In this document: piece by piece, positions 55,248 through 64,000 of the stretch | How positions within the stretch are numbered: the first letter of the stretch is position 1 | How the letters are laid out: every line of letters starts with the position of its first letter | DNA from: Methylococcales bacterium | GTDB taxonomy: Bacteria > Pseudomonadota > Gammaproteobacteria > Methylococcales > Methylomonadaceae | Reading direction: 5' to 3' | Assembly (NCBI GenBank): GCA_028715725.1 | Contig: JAQURG010000010.1 | Span: forward strand, 34,802-98,801 | Length of the DNA: 64,000 nucleotides | The notes under the pieces: model-generated | The model's database searches: none | What the model saw: only the letters and a program-made list of their open reading frames with translations | Told to the model about the DNA's origin: nothing | Position numbers and translations under genes: made by a program

Positions 55248-58200
55248 TAGATTCCGCCAGACTCACTGCTTCTTCAATATCAACTGCGACCATTCGGGAC
55301 ACGCCCGGTTCCTTCATCGTAACACCTGCCAGCTGTTTTGCAATTTCCATCGTGACCTTGTTATGAGAAATATATAAAAACTGCACAGATGACGACATCT
55401 CTTCCACCATTTTTGAAAATCGCCCGACATTTGCATCATCAAGAGGTGCATCCACTTCATCCAGCAAACAAAAGGGTGCAGGATTGAGTTCAAAAATTGA
55501 AAACACCAGTGCTACCGCTGTTAATGCTTTCTCACCACCTGATAATAAATGAATGGAGCTGTTGCGCTTGCCGGGCGGTCTGGCAATAATATTCACGCCC
55601 GATTCCAGCAAATCCTGTTCGGTCAGTTCCAGGTAGGCCTGACCGCCGCCAAACAGTTTTGGAAATTTTTCCTGCAATCCGCCGTTTATTTTATCGAATG
55701 TTTCTTTAAAACGCAGCCTACTTTCTTTATCAATTTTACTAATCGCCTGATCCAGTATTTGCAAGGCTTCAATCAGGTCGGCATGTTGCTCATCAAGAAA
55801 GTTCATGCGTTCGGATTGCGACTTGTATTCTTCTATAGCGGTCAGGTTAATTGTGCCCAAGCGTTCAATTTGAGCCGATAAATCGTCCACTTTACTTTTC
55901 CAGCGCGGCTCTTCGGCCTGATCGGGCAGGGCTTTTAATACCTGCTCCGCATCGGCGTCAATTTCTTTAAGCTGTTCATTGACGGTCTGCTGACGCACTT
56001 TGCTTTCCTGCAATTCAAAGCGAACAGTATCCAGGGCTTCCTTTTGTTTGTCCAATGCTCTTTGAATGCGGGCATGTTCTTCAGACGATCCGGTTATTTC
56101 CGATTCAATAGCTTCCTGCAGCAAGCGTTGCTTTTTTAAATCGGCTTCCAGTTGATGTTTATCCAGCAGTTGCTGCTCCAATTGCTGTTTTTCTTCATCC
56201 AGCGGAGCGAGCGTTTGTTGCAGTTTTTTCTCCAGATCGGCGATCCGTTCAAGTGAATGCTGATGCTGGACTTGCAGGCGGTCAATCTGTTTACCGGTTG
56301 AATTTTCAGAAGAGCGCGATGACTCAATCTGCGCCTTTAAACTGTAAACCTGCTGTCTTGCTTCATTCAGGGATTGCTCGGTATTATCCTGCTGCGCTTG
56401 CAGAAGCTGGTTTGAGGTTTCAAGGCTCTGCCTTTTTTGCTCCTGCTGCATTAATATCTCTTCGGCCTCTTCCTGCAAGCTACTGCACTCGGCAATAATC
56501 TCGGCATTTTCACCGGTTTCCCGAATTATCTCTTCAAGGTCATCAGCAATCTGCTCGAGACGGCGCTGCTGATGCTCCCAGCGAGCCGAATAGGCGCTGA
56601 ATTCGGCGCTTTTAAGCGATAATTCAGCGCCCAGTTTATTATCCTGCTGCTGGATAGATTCGCGCAAAATTTCCGTTTCTTTTAACTCAGCTTCGATTGC
56701 CGCCAATTGATCTTCGAAGTCGGCTATTTCAGCGTGCAGCTCTTCCAGACAATGCTTTAACAAACGCAGTTCTCTCTCACGCTGTAAAACGCCCGCTTTA
56801 CTGTCTTTGGTATGGCTTATTTTTAACCAATTTGGCCCAAGCCAGGCGCCGTTCGGGGTGATCACAGACTCATGAGGTTTTATTTGCGCCGCCAAAGCTC
56901 TGGCCTTATCAATATCATCGGCGCAATAAACTCCTGCTAATAGAGAGCTTAAATCCCAGGGTGCGTTGACTTTATCCAGCAAAGCTAAGGCTTCTTGCAT
57001 ACCGTTGACAACCTTTTCCCGGGTTCTGGCTCCGGTTTCAAACAGCGTCAGTGATTCATTGGTCAAGCCGCTCAAAGCCGGGATAGCCGGCCTGGCATTC
57101 TCGACGCAGATCGCTTCCAGATAGCCGCCCAGTACCGTTTCAACGGCCGTGTCCCAGCCTGAATCGACGTCCAGAAATTCAGCCAAGCGCGGGTTTTCGC
57201 CCAAATTCATGGATTCCAGCCAGGCGCTCAAATTTTTATTATCTTTGCCCATCGCATGTTGTTGTAATAACTCCAGCGAAGTTATTTTACCTTTGATACT
57301 GTGGCTTTCGGAACGGCGGTTGTGCAGGGTGTCATGGAGCTGTTTTATCTGCTGGCGCTGCTCGCGTATCTGATGATGCAATTGTTCCAGTTGAGCTTGA
57401 TGGCCGTCACGCTGAAATCCGATGATCTCAATATCGGCATCCAGGGTCTCAATATCCTGTTGCAGTTGACTGGATAAAAGCTCGTCGCGCTCGCTGTTCA
57501 GTTTATCCATGCGCATTTGCAATTGACGATTCTGGTTTTCCAGTTGTATTGCTTTTACCCGATGCACCTCGGCCTGTTCCTTGTACCTTGAACTGATCGT
57601 CCGATATGCTTCCCAGTCTACTTGCCAGGAACCTCGCTGCTGCTGGGCAGCCTGCTGACGCTGTAAAATTTCTTCCTGTTTTTCCTGGGCCAAACAAAAT
57701 TTTTCTTCCGTTTCCAGTAAAGCCTGTTTTATCTCTTCCAGGGATTGTAAATCCGCCTCAAGCTGGCTGAATGACTGTTCGGCCTGGAGCCGGGTGCGTT
57801 TAATTTCAAGCAAAGTTTCTGCATGGCTGTCTTCATGATGCTTGATGGCTTGCTCAAGATGGCTGACTTCAGCAACCATTGTATAATAATCGCCCTGAGC
57901 CTTATTGAGTTGTTGCTGCTGGGTTTTATGCTCGGCTCGTTTGGCCTCGATAGCGTTATTAATATCGCGCAACTCAACAAACAGCCTGTTATGCTCGACA
58001 GCCACGTCCTGGAGTTTTGTTTCCAGTTGTCTTGCTGCCTGATGGTAGGTATTCCAGCGCATCGCCAGCAACTCTAATTTAAACTGGCGCTCCTGTTGTT
58101 TTAGTGCAGTATATTTTTCTGCTTTTTCCGCCTGTTTTTGCAAATGTTTAAGCTGCTTGTCAACTTCTTCAAGCAAATCATCGAGCCGTTCCAGATTTTC

Positions 58201-58764
58201 CCGGGTATGCTTCATGCGGGTCACGGTTTCGCTGCGGCGTTCTTTATATTTGGAAATGCCCGCCGCTTCCTCGATATGAACTCTCAGCTCTTCAGGCTTC
58301 GCCTCAACCATCCGGGAAATAGTGCCCTGCTCAATAATGGCGTAACTTCTTGAACCCAAACCCGTCCCCAAAAACAGGTCGGTAATATCCTTGCGCCGGC
58401 AGCGTGACCCGTTCAGTAAAAATAAGGATTGTCCGTCACGGCTAACCTGCCTTCTGATGGCAATGGAGTTATATTGAACGTATTCGCCGCCCAGTTTGCC
58501 TTCGGAATTATCAAAAACCAGCTCTACCGACGCAGTGCTGACCGGTTTGCGCCCGGATGAACCATTAAAAATGACATCCGCCATATTGCCGCCGCGCAGA
58601 TGTTTGGCTGAACTTTCGCCCATTACCCAGCGCACGGCGTCAATAATATTGGATTTACCGCAACCATTAGGGCCGACGATGGCAGTCAAATTGCCGGTAA
58701 TGGGAATGACCGTCGGATCAACAAAAGACTTAAAACCCGAAAGTTTGATTTTTTCCAGCTTCAT
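55240..58764 (-). CDS. smc: SMC, chromosome segregation ATPase
   Basis: 1174 aa, normal length. It organises and condenses the chromosome, usually with ScpAB. Walker A GPNGCGKSNIIDAVRWVMGE (about residues 32-50), two long coiled coils (about 170-500 and 660-1000) around a hinge (NPRLAEFLDVDSGWDTAVETVLG), signature LLSGGEKALTAVALVFSI and Walker B FCLLDEVDAPLDDAN near the C-terminus. It leads the smc-zipA-ligA operon that is common in gammaproteobacteria lacking mukB. Confidence 0.97.
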   Translation of the reverse strand: MKLEKIKLSGFKSFVDPTVIPITGNLTAIVGPNGCGKSNIIDAVRWVMGESSAKHLRGGNMADVIFNGSSGRKPVSTASVELVFDNSEGKLGGEYVQYNSIAIRRQVSRDGQSLFLLNGSRCRRKDITDLFLGTGLGSRSYAIIEQGTISRMVEAKPEELRVHIEEAAGISKYKERRSETVTRMKHTRENLERLDDLLEEVDKQLKHLQKQAEKAEKYTALKQQERQFKLELLAMRWNTYHQAARQLETKLQDVAVEHNRLFVELRDINNAIEAKRAEHKTQQQQLNKAQGDYYTMVAEVSHLEQAIKHHEDSHAETLLEIKRTRLQAEQSFSQLEADLQSLEEIKQALLETEEKFCLAQEKQEEILQRQQAAQQQRGSWQVDWEAYRTISSRYKEQAEVHRVKAIQLENQNRQLQMRMDKLNSERDELLSSQLQQDIETLDADIEIIGFQRDGHQAQLEQLHHQIREQRQQIKQLHDTLHNRRSESHSIKGKITSLELLQQHAMGKDNKNLSAWLESMNLGENPRLAEFLDVDSGWDTAVETVLGGYLEAICVENARPAIPALSGLTNESLTLFETGARTREKVVNGMQEALALLDKVNAPWDLSSLLAGVYCADDIDKARALAAQIKPHESVITPNGAWLGPNWLKISHTKDSKAGVLQRERELRLLKHCLEELHAEIADFEDQLAAIEAELKETEILRESIQQQDNKLGAELSLKSAEFSAYSARWEHQQRRLEQIADDLEEIIRETGENAEIIAECSSLQEEAEEILMQQEQKRQSLETSNQLLQAQQDNTEQSLNEARQQVYSLKAQIESSRSSENSTGKQIDRLQVQHQHSLERIADLEKKLQQTLAPLDEEKQQLEQQLLDKHQLEADLKKQRLLQEAIESEITGSSEEHARIQRALDKQKEALDTVRFELQESKVRQQTVNEQLKEIDADAEQVLKALPDQAEEPRWKSKVDDLSAQIERLGTINLTAIEEYKSQSERMNFLDEQHADLIEALQILDQAISKIDKESRLRFKETFDKINGGLQEKFPKLFGGGQAYLELTEQDLLESGVNIIARPPGKRNSSIHLLSGGEKALTAVALVFSIFELNPAPFCLLDEVDAPLDDANVGRFSKMVEEMSSSVQFLYISHNKVTMEIAKQLAGVTMKEPGVSRMVAVDIEEAVSLAESNG

Positions 58765-59127
58765 AGCAGGTAGGAATATCTCAGCCTTAGTAAAAAATAA
58801 CCCGACATTATCAGTGATATTGAACTGAGTTTCGACTTTTTTCGGATTACCCCTGATTTTCAGGGAATGCGCCGTATTCTCAAGGGAATTTTAAAATCAG
58901 GATCCGGCAGATATTGATGGATTAGGACGACGTCTGCAATTTTTTGAGTGAAGCTCTCATTCAATGATTTTCAAACATATTATAGCCGTTTTCCGCTGTG
59001 GCGTTTGGTTAACAGGATATTGCTTACTTAAAAGGGCTTTGGTTATCTGGACGCACTTCATAAATTCCAATGTGAAGGCTGCTATCCATTGACCCTCACA
59101 TTGGCTAAGTGATAAATAATTTAGCAA
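58765..59127. other. Intergenic region between smc and aqpZ
   Basis: About 360 bp upstream of smc and downstream of aqpZ, same strand. It should hold the smc promoter. No ORF, repeat or clear terminator is supported. Confidence 0.5.
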
Positions 59128-59820
59128 TTAATCGTCAGGATTGCAGCCTATAGACCGGTAAATTACAGCTCCCAGCAAAGCGCCTGCAATCGGAGCGACC
59201 CAAAAGAGCCAGAGCTGCGCTAACGCCCAGTCTCCAACATAAATTGCAACGCCCAGGCTTCTGGCAGGATTGACTGAGGTATTGGTAACAGGAATGCTTA
59301 TTAAATGGATCAAGGTCAGGCCCAGGCCAATGGCGAGCCCGGCAAATCCGCTTGGCGCATTTTTGTGGGTGACCGATAAGATGATAAACAGAAACATCAT
59401 GGTCATGACAACCTCTGTTACCAGCGCCGCTAACAAAGAGTATCCGCCTGGTGAATGATCACCATAGCCATTGGAAGCAAAACCGCCGATAGTCGTAAAA
59501 TCAGCTTTGCCGCTAACGATAAGATATAAAACCCCACCGCCAATTATCGCACCCAGACACTGAGCAATAATATAAGGGAGAAGTTTGTTCGCTGGAAAAC
59601 GACCGCCTGCCCAGAGGCCGATGGATACCGCGGGATTGAGATGACACCCGGAAACATGGCCTATCGCGTAAGCCATGGTAAAAACGGTTAGACCGAAGGC
59701 AAAGGCCACACCCAGCAAGCCAATACCCCCATCCGGAAAAGCTGCCGACAAAACTGCACTACCGCAACCGCCAAGAACTAGCCAAAATGTTCCGAGTAAC
59801 TCAGCACCATATTGTTTCAT
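59128..59820 (-). CDS. aqpZ: Aquaporin Z
   Basis: 230 aa with six membrane helices. Water channel of the inner membrane. Both NPA boxes are present: [14 protein letters not shown] and [13 protein letters not shown]. The selectivity-filter Arg follows the second NPA, and His and Phe positions fit AqpZ rather than Glp[17 protein letters not shown] is the N-terminal signature. CAGGAGA precedes the ATG. It is transcribed alone. Confidence 0.94.
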   Translation of the reverse strand: MKQYGAELLGTFWLVLGGCGSAVLSAAFPDGGIGLLGVAFAFGLTVFTMAYAIGHVSGCHLNPAVSIGLWAGGRFPANKLLPYIIAQCLGAIIGGGVLYLIVSGKADFTTIGGFASNGYGDHSPGGYSLLAALVTEVVMTMMFLFIILSVTHKNAPSGFAGLAIGLGLTLIHLISIPVTNTSVNPARSLGVAIYVGDWALAQLWLFWVAPIAGALLGAVIYRSIGCNPDD

Positions 59821-60239
59821 TTTTATTCTCCTGCTTTGTGAGTAAGTAAGTAATTAAGTCAGTTATCCAACTAATAATTCAAACACCTGTTCGGGTGTGA
59901 ATTACAGACTTGCAAGGCATGTAATTCATTTTGGATGCTATCACTTAGTTTCAAAAACAGAAAGATTTTATAATTTTGTTTGGCCATTCCGACCGTACCA
60001 ATCGCGGCGCTACCGGTGCCAACATGTCATCGAATTCTACTCATGACAGCAAAGGCTGCAGCCAGGAGAACCTGGTGAGTACCGGCGGAGCCGGTTATTT
60101 CTACTGCTTTGCCGCAGACTAATCGTTTATTCCTAATATCAGGCTGGCTTTGCTGTTAGATCTTACGAAGCGGCAGCCAGCATTAATAATTACCAGCCAT
60201 TTAGCGGTTATCCCTGTTGCAAATTCCGACAATCTTCAT
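59821..60239. other. Intergenic region between aqpZ and the glucosidase gene
   Basis: About 420 bp. Around 60030-60120 lie short G/C-rich inverted words such as ACCGGCGGAGCCGGT, which could fold into a hairpin. No ORF or RNA family is recognised. Confidence 0.4.
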
Positions 60240-62888
60240 TTATGAATATGGTTGCAGCAGTTTCGCCACCAGACCGGTCCAGCCGGTCTGGTGGGATGCG
60301 CCCAGGCCGCTGCCATCATCGCCATGGAAATATTCGTGGAATAGCAGGTGATCCTTAAAGTGCGGGTCGTTTTGCAGTCTTTCATCGCGACCGTTAACAG
60401 GTCTGCGCCCATTGGCATCTTTGCGAAAAATTTGAATCAGCCTCCGGGACAGTTCATCCGCGACTTCACTGATAGACAGAAATATTCCCGATCCGGTCGG
60501 GCATTCTACTTTAAAGTCATCGCCATAGTAGCCGGCAAAGCGCCTGAGCGATATGATCAATAAATAATTGACCGGGAACCAGACAGGGCCTCGCCAGTTG
60601 GAATTGCCGCCGAACATGCCGGATTCGGCTTCACCCGGCTGGTAATGCACACCCATTGGCGCGCTGGCGCAACTGACTACATAAGGATGATCATGATAGG
60701 CGCGCGACAGGGAACGGACACCGTAGTCGGATAGAAACTCGGTCTCGTCCAGCATCCGTTGCAACAGCTTTTTCATCCGGTGACCGCGCAGCAGCGACAG
60801 CAAGCGGCGGTCGCCGCGCCCCGGTTCATTCCAGTCGGAAACTAATGAAGCCAGATCAGGGCGGTAATCGAGGAACCATTTCAAACGGCGTTTGAAGTCG
60901 GGCAGCTTATCCAGTAATTCAGGTTCAATAATCTCTACCGCATAAAAAGGGATCAACCCAATCATCGAACGTACCCGGAGCGGGATCATTTTCCCGTCGG
61001 GGGAACGCAGCACGTCATAGAAAAACTGGTCTTCCTCATCCCATAGACCGATGTTCTGATCGCCCATATTGCTCATGGCTTTGGCAATGTAGAGAAAATG
61101 TTCGAAAAACTTGGTGGCGATATCTTCATATACGCGGTCATGCAACGCGAGTTCCAAAGCAATGCGCATCAGGTTCAGGCAATACATCGCCATCCAGCTG
61201 GTGCCATCGGCCTGGTCGATGTGCCCGCCGGCCGGTAATGGGGCGCTGCGATCGAACACGCCGATATTATCCAGGCCGAGAAAGCCGCCCTGGAACACAT
61301 TGTTTTCATCGGCATCCTTGCGATTGACCCACCAGGTAAAATTGATGATTAATTTGTGCATGATCCGCTCCAGGAAATCAAGGTCACCGACGCCTCCATT
61401 GCTTTTACATTCGGATTGATACACTTCCCACGCGGCCCAGGCATGCACCGGCGGATTGACATCTTCCAGCTTCCACTCATAAGCGGGCATTTGGCCGTTC
61501 GGGTGCATATACCATTCGCGCGTCATCAGTAACAGCTGGTTTTTGGCAAAGGCAGGATCGACCATTGCCAATGTCACACAATGAAACGCCAGATCCCATG
61601 CGGCGTACCATGGATATTCCCAAGTGTCGGGCATGGAGATGATATCGGCGTTATTCAGGTGCTGCCAGTCGCTGTTGCGTCCATTGTGGCGCTGTGGCGG
61701 CGGCGGGATGGTTGCCGGGTCGCCCTTGAGCCATTGAGGGATATCGTAATAATAGAACTGTTTGCACCAGATCATACCGGCTAAAGCCTGACGTTGAATC
61801 AATCGGGCATCGGCATCTGTTATAGCCGTTTGCAGTTCGGCATAAAAATCGTCCGCTTCACTACGACGCACGGCAAACAAGGCATTGAAATTCTCAAAGG
61901 GTTGTGGATGTTGGCCTTTGCGCAGGCGCAGGCGAACTTCAATCTTGCCGTGAGCCGGAACAGAAAAATTGAAATGCCCGGCTGCTTTGGTGCCTTCCCG
62001 TTTGGGGTTAACGGCGTGGCGGTTGCCGTGGATGACATAGTCATGAAAAGCATCCTTGAAATAACCGGCAGCTTGCTGGTTATACAAACGAGGTACATTG
62101 GTTTCATTGTCGCAGAACAGCAGGTCGGGATCGCCGTCGAAATAGCAATGATAGCTGCCCAAGTGCACGTGTTGGACACTTATGCCGCCGGTTTCACCGG
62201 CGGAAAGGGCAGGGCGCGTCGCATCATAGCCCCAGCTCCAGGTATTGCGAAACCAGAGTTGCGGCAGGATATGCAATGGGGCTGCATCGGCAGCGCGGTT
62301 ATGCGCGGTAACTAACATCAGGATGTCGTCGACATCCCCCTTGGCATATTCGATGAACACGTCGAAATAACGATTGCCGTCGAACACGCCGGTATCCAGC
62401 AGTTCGAATTCCGGCTTGTCTCTGCCGCGCTTGCGGCTCTCTTCGATAAGCGCTGCATAGGGAAATACCTGTTGCGGATACTTGTACAACATTTTCAGGT
62501 AGGAATGGCTGGGCGTTGCGTCGAGATAGTAATAAAGCTCCTTGACGTCTTCTCCGTGATTGCCTTGCTCATTGGTCAAACCGAACATGCGCTCCTTGAG
62601 GATAGCATCCTGTCCATTCCATAGGCCCAAGCCAAGACACAAATGCTGCTTTTCATCGCAGAAGCCTGCAATGCCGTCCTCGCCCCAGCGGTAGGCGCGG
62701 CTGCGAGCGTGATCATGGCTAAAATAATTCCAGGCATCTCCGTCTGCACTGTAGTCTTCACGCACCGTGCCCCATTGGCGCTCGCTCATATACGGCCCCC
62801 AGAAACGCCAGGCCGCTTCGCCGCTGTCTTGTGCCAGCATGCGCTTCTTTTCAGCCTCTGCTTGGGGTTTGTTGCTGGATTTTGTCAT
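60240..62888 (-). CDS. GH63/MGH1-type glucosidase family protein
   Basis: 882 aa, no signal peptide, so probably cytoplasmic. An N-terminal beta-sandwich part carries WRFWGPYMSERQWGTVREDYS, DAWNYFSHDHARSRAY and FGLTNEQGNHGEDVKE. The C-terminal part is an (alpha/alpha)6 barrel with YPWYAAWDLAFHCVTLA, NPPVHAWAAWEVYQ, WNEPGRGDRR and GNSNWRGPVWFPVNYL, which match the glucosidase/mannosylglycerate-hydrolase group. Candidate acids are the Asp in AWDLAFH and the Glu in the later block. Likely substrates are alpha-linked glucose or glucosyl/mannosyl-glycerate solutes; the exact one cannot be read. Confidence 0.85.
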   Translation of the reverse strand: MTKSSNKPQAEAEKKRMLAQDSGEAAWRFWGPYMSERQWGTVREDYSADGDAWNYFSHDHARSRAYRWGEDGIAGFCDEKQHLCLGLGLWNGQDAILKERMFGLTNEQGNHGEDVKELYYYLDATPSHSYLKMLYKYPQQVFPYAALIEESRKRGRDKPEFELLDTGVFDGNRYFDVFIEYAKGDVDDILMLVTAHNRAADAAPLHILPQLWFRNTWSWGYDATRPALSAGETGGISVQHVHLGSYHCYFDGDPDLLFCDNETNVPRLYNQQAAGYFKDAFHDYVIHGNRHAVNPKREGTKAAGHFNFSVPAHGKIEVRLRLRKGQHPQPFENFNALFAVRRSEADDFYAELQTAITDADARLIQRQALAGMIWCKQFYYYDIPQWLKGDPATIPPPPQRHNGRNSDWQHLNNADIISMPDTWEYPWYAAWDLAFHCVTLAMVDPAFAKNQLLLMTREWYMHPNGQMPAYEWKLEDVNPPVHAWAAWEVYQSECKSNGGVGDLDFLERIMHKLIINFTWWVNRKDADENNVFQGGFLGLDNIGVFDRSAPLPAGGHIDQADGTSWMAMYCLNLMRIALELALHDRVYEDIATKFFEHFLYIAKAMSNMGDQNIGLWDEEDQFFYDVLRSPDGKMIPLRVRSMIGLIPFYAVEIIEPELLDKLPDFKRRLKWFLDYRPDLASLVSDWNEPGRGDRRLLSLLRGHRMKKLLQRMLDETEFLSDYGVRSLSRAYHDHPYVVSCASAPMGVHYQPGEAESGMFGGNSNWRGPVWFPVNYLLIISLRRFAGYYGDDFKVECPTGSGIFLSISEVADELSRRLIQIFRKDANGRRPVNGRDERLQNDPHFKDHLLFHEYFHGDDGSGLGASHQTGWTGLVAKLLQPYS

Positions 62889-63414
62889 ATCGGCACCTGC
62901 TATGGCTTAAATATGCTGACTATTATCTGTGGCCGGAAATATAATAATATCCAATAGCATCGATCAGACTCACATTTTCTGCAAATAAATAACATAAAGG
63001 AATTCTCCAAGTTTGGCAGATGCAGGCTGAAACTAATATCCGGATTTTGTCCTTATTGCCAAGTCTTGGCATCCTTTCCTCTTCCGCATGATGCCGATAA
63101 ACTGGATGGGCTTGTCTAATAGTATTGAACCTGGCCGTGCTTATACAATGTCTTCTGCGAAAAAGTAAACATCACAGAAGAGGCATAAGCGGTAAACTAT
63201 CCGGATTTCATTAACCGAAATTCTTCGGTTCTTATGACAACTAAGAACCACTGGATCACACAACCTTGGATGACGCAGCGCCCCCATTTTGCATGCGCGC
63301 ACTTTTAGCGTTAGATTAGAACGCTAAACCTTCCATCGCATACTACCAGTACGGGAAAAGCCGATTATGAATGACGATAGATGATCACATGGAGCCTCGG
63401 AGCCTCAGAACGTT
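62889..63414. other. Intergenic region with a perfect hairpin
   Basis: About 525 bp. It contains a 9-bp inverted repeat TTTAGCGTT (63304-63312) / AACGCTAAA (63320-63328) with a 7-base loop. It could be a terminator-like or protein-binding site; no T-run follows. No gene is supported here. Confidence 0.5.
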
Positions 63415-63624
63415 TTGGACAGTCAGGTACACCATCTGCAAGAGCTAATCGGCAGTCTGGGCGGCCATGTTCATGAGCAAGAAAAACAGATGCAGGAAGA
63501 CAGGCAGATCGTCGAGAGTTTTGTCGATGCGTCCAACAAAAAGATACGAGCGATACAAGGGTACTCCAATAAGTTGAGAAGTCATGTACATGCGCTGTAC
63601 AACCATGTGCTCCGGGTCGCCTAA
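63415..63624 (+). CDS. Doubtful small coiled-coil ORF
   Basis: 69 aa from a TTG; no ATG or GTG lies upstream before a stop. The product is polar and helical with heptad-like spacing (LQELIGSLGGHVHEQEKQMQ, VDASNKKIRAIQGYSNKL). Composition is protein-like, but the lack of a good start and ribosome site leaves it uncertain. It could be the end of a broken gene. Confidence 0.3.
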   Translation: MDSQVHHLQELIGSLGGHVHEQEKQMQEDRQIVESFVDASNKKIRAIQGYSNKLRSHVHALYNHVLRVA

Positions 63625-63644
63625 GAGATCCAGGCCCCGTCGAC

Positions 63645-63905
63645 TTGAATCATGATGCATTGAGGAGGGAGCCGCTTGTCAATGCCCCGTTCGTCTGTAG
63701 CGAAGATATCGACCAGTTATTAAGAAACGATCCCGATGTGAAGGCCTATTTACGCGCTCATGATAAATATGAAGTCCCTGTATTGTATGTCCTGTTAACT
63801 GCCAACAAGAGTGAAAAGCGAACGCTGGGCGCGGGGATGCTGGGAGAGGTGGTCGTTCGCGACGTACCTCAGCAAACGAACGTTTTTACTGATGGCTTTC
63901 AGTAA
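63645..63905 (+). CDS. Doubtful small ORF near the right edge
   Basis: 86 aa from a TTG, in a different frame from the ORF before it. A strong GAGGAGGGAG lies inside its 5' end, with no in-frame ATG after it. The stretch DIDQLLRNDPDVKAYLRAHDKYEVPVLYVLLTANKS looks protein-like. No family is recognised; a frameshift joining it to the preceding ORF is possible. Confidence 0.3.
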   Translation: MNHDALRREPLVNAPFVCSEDIDQLLRNDPDVKAYLRAHDKYEVPVLYVLLTANKSEKRTLGAGMLGEVVVRDVPQQTNVFTDGFQ

Positions 63906-64000
63906 CGAAAAGCACTGTGTTTTCGATTCATTTTTGGTTATTATAAAATCTTTTTTAGGGTTTTCATTATCCCTAATGGTTTTATAAGTATTTTTGGCAA

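Noticed and set aside
60030..60120. G/C-rich stretch that might be a riboswitch before the glucosidase
   Set aside because: It lies downstream of the glucosidase gene, not in its leader, and no known riboswitch core is recognisable.
62643..62957. 104-residue plus-strand ORF over the start of the glucosidase
   Set aside because: It is antisense to a clear GH63-type gene and its protein has no family features.

Overview
The window is a chromosomal segment from a gammaproteobacterium that assimilates formaldehyde through the ribulose monophosphate (RuMP) cycle and oxidises it through tetrahydromethanopterin (H4MPT)-linked reactions. Fae, Mch, hexulose-6-phosphate synthase and phosphohexuloisomerase occur together with gammaproteobacterial housekeeping blocks (hslVU, ubiE-ubiJ-ubiB, uvrC-pgsA, smc-zipA-ligA, recB/recD). 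This points to a type I methanotroph (order Methylococcales). The genus cannot be fixed from the sequence alone, and no methane monooxygenase lies in the window. I found no rRNA, tRNA, CRISPR array or intact insertion sequence.

Layout. 1-9.5 kb: the end of comF, recD and recB on the minus strand around three small envelope genes, a decayed TauE-type transporter, and cca. 9.5-12.2 kb: yajQ with a duplicated 3' end, decayed transporter-like remnants, and a succinate-semialdehyde dehydrogenase. 12.3-19.1 kb: the H4MPT/methylofuran cluster (mch, DUF3147, an ATP-grasp ligase, a CitG-like gene, fae, a HisA-like gene, a second ATP-grasp gene, an MfnF-like gene). 19.2-26.2 kb: a membrane-bound lytic transglycosylase and a very large DUF4011-helicase-Vsr protein that resembles the Hhe antiphage system. 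26.2-31.6 kb: ubiB, ubiJ, ubiE, a DUF971 gene, hslU, hslV. 32.4-39.9 kb: the RuMP operon (hps, phi, tkt, two repeat proteins, tal, fba). 40.2-43.4 kb: a TetR regulator, pgsA, uvrC. 43.9-49.4 kb: type IV pilus minor pilins (pilV with a huge C-terminal extension, pilX, pilW, fimT) and a divergent pilE. 49.9-63.9 kb: an LtaS-like sulfatase, a HugZ-like protein, ligA, zipA, smc, aqpZ, a GH63-type glucosidase and two doubtful small ORFs.

How the genes fit together. Formaldehyde is condensed with H4MPT by Fae, and the methenyl form is hydrolysed by Mch. The neighbouring ATP-grasp, CitG-like, HisA-like and MfnF-like genes probably make or finish the cofactors methylofuran and H4MPT. In parallel, Hps and Phi fix formaldehyde into fructose 6-phosphate, and transketolase, transaldolase and aldolase regenerate the acceptor.

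The best candidate for an undescribed system is a pair of adjacent membrane-anchored proteins (35862-37550) inside the RuMP operon. Together they carry 17 copies of a short motif, [TS]-x-V-x-[KR]-Y-[LMIV], on tails predicted to be cytoplasmic. This is the architecture of a multivalent scaffold or linker and suggests, without proving it, that formaldehyde-fixing enzymes are tethered to a membrane.
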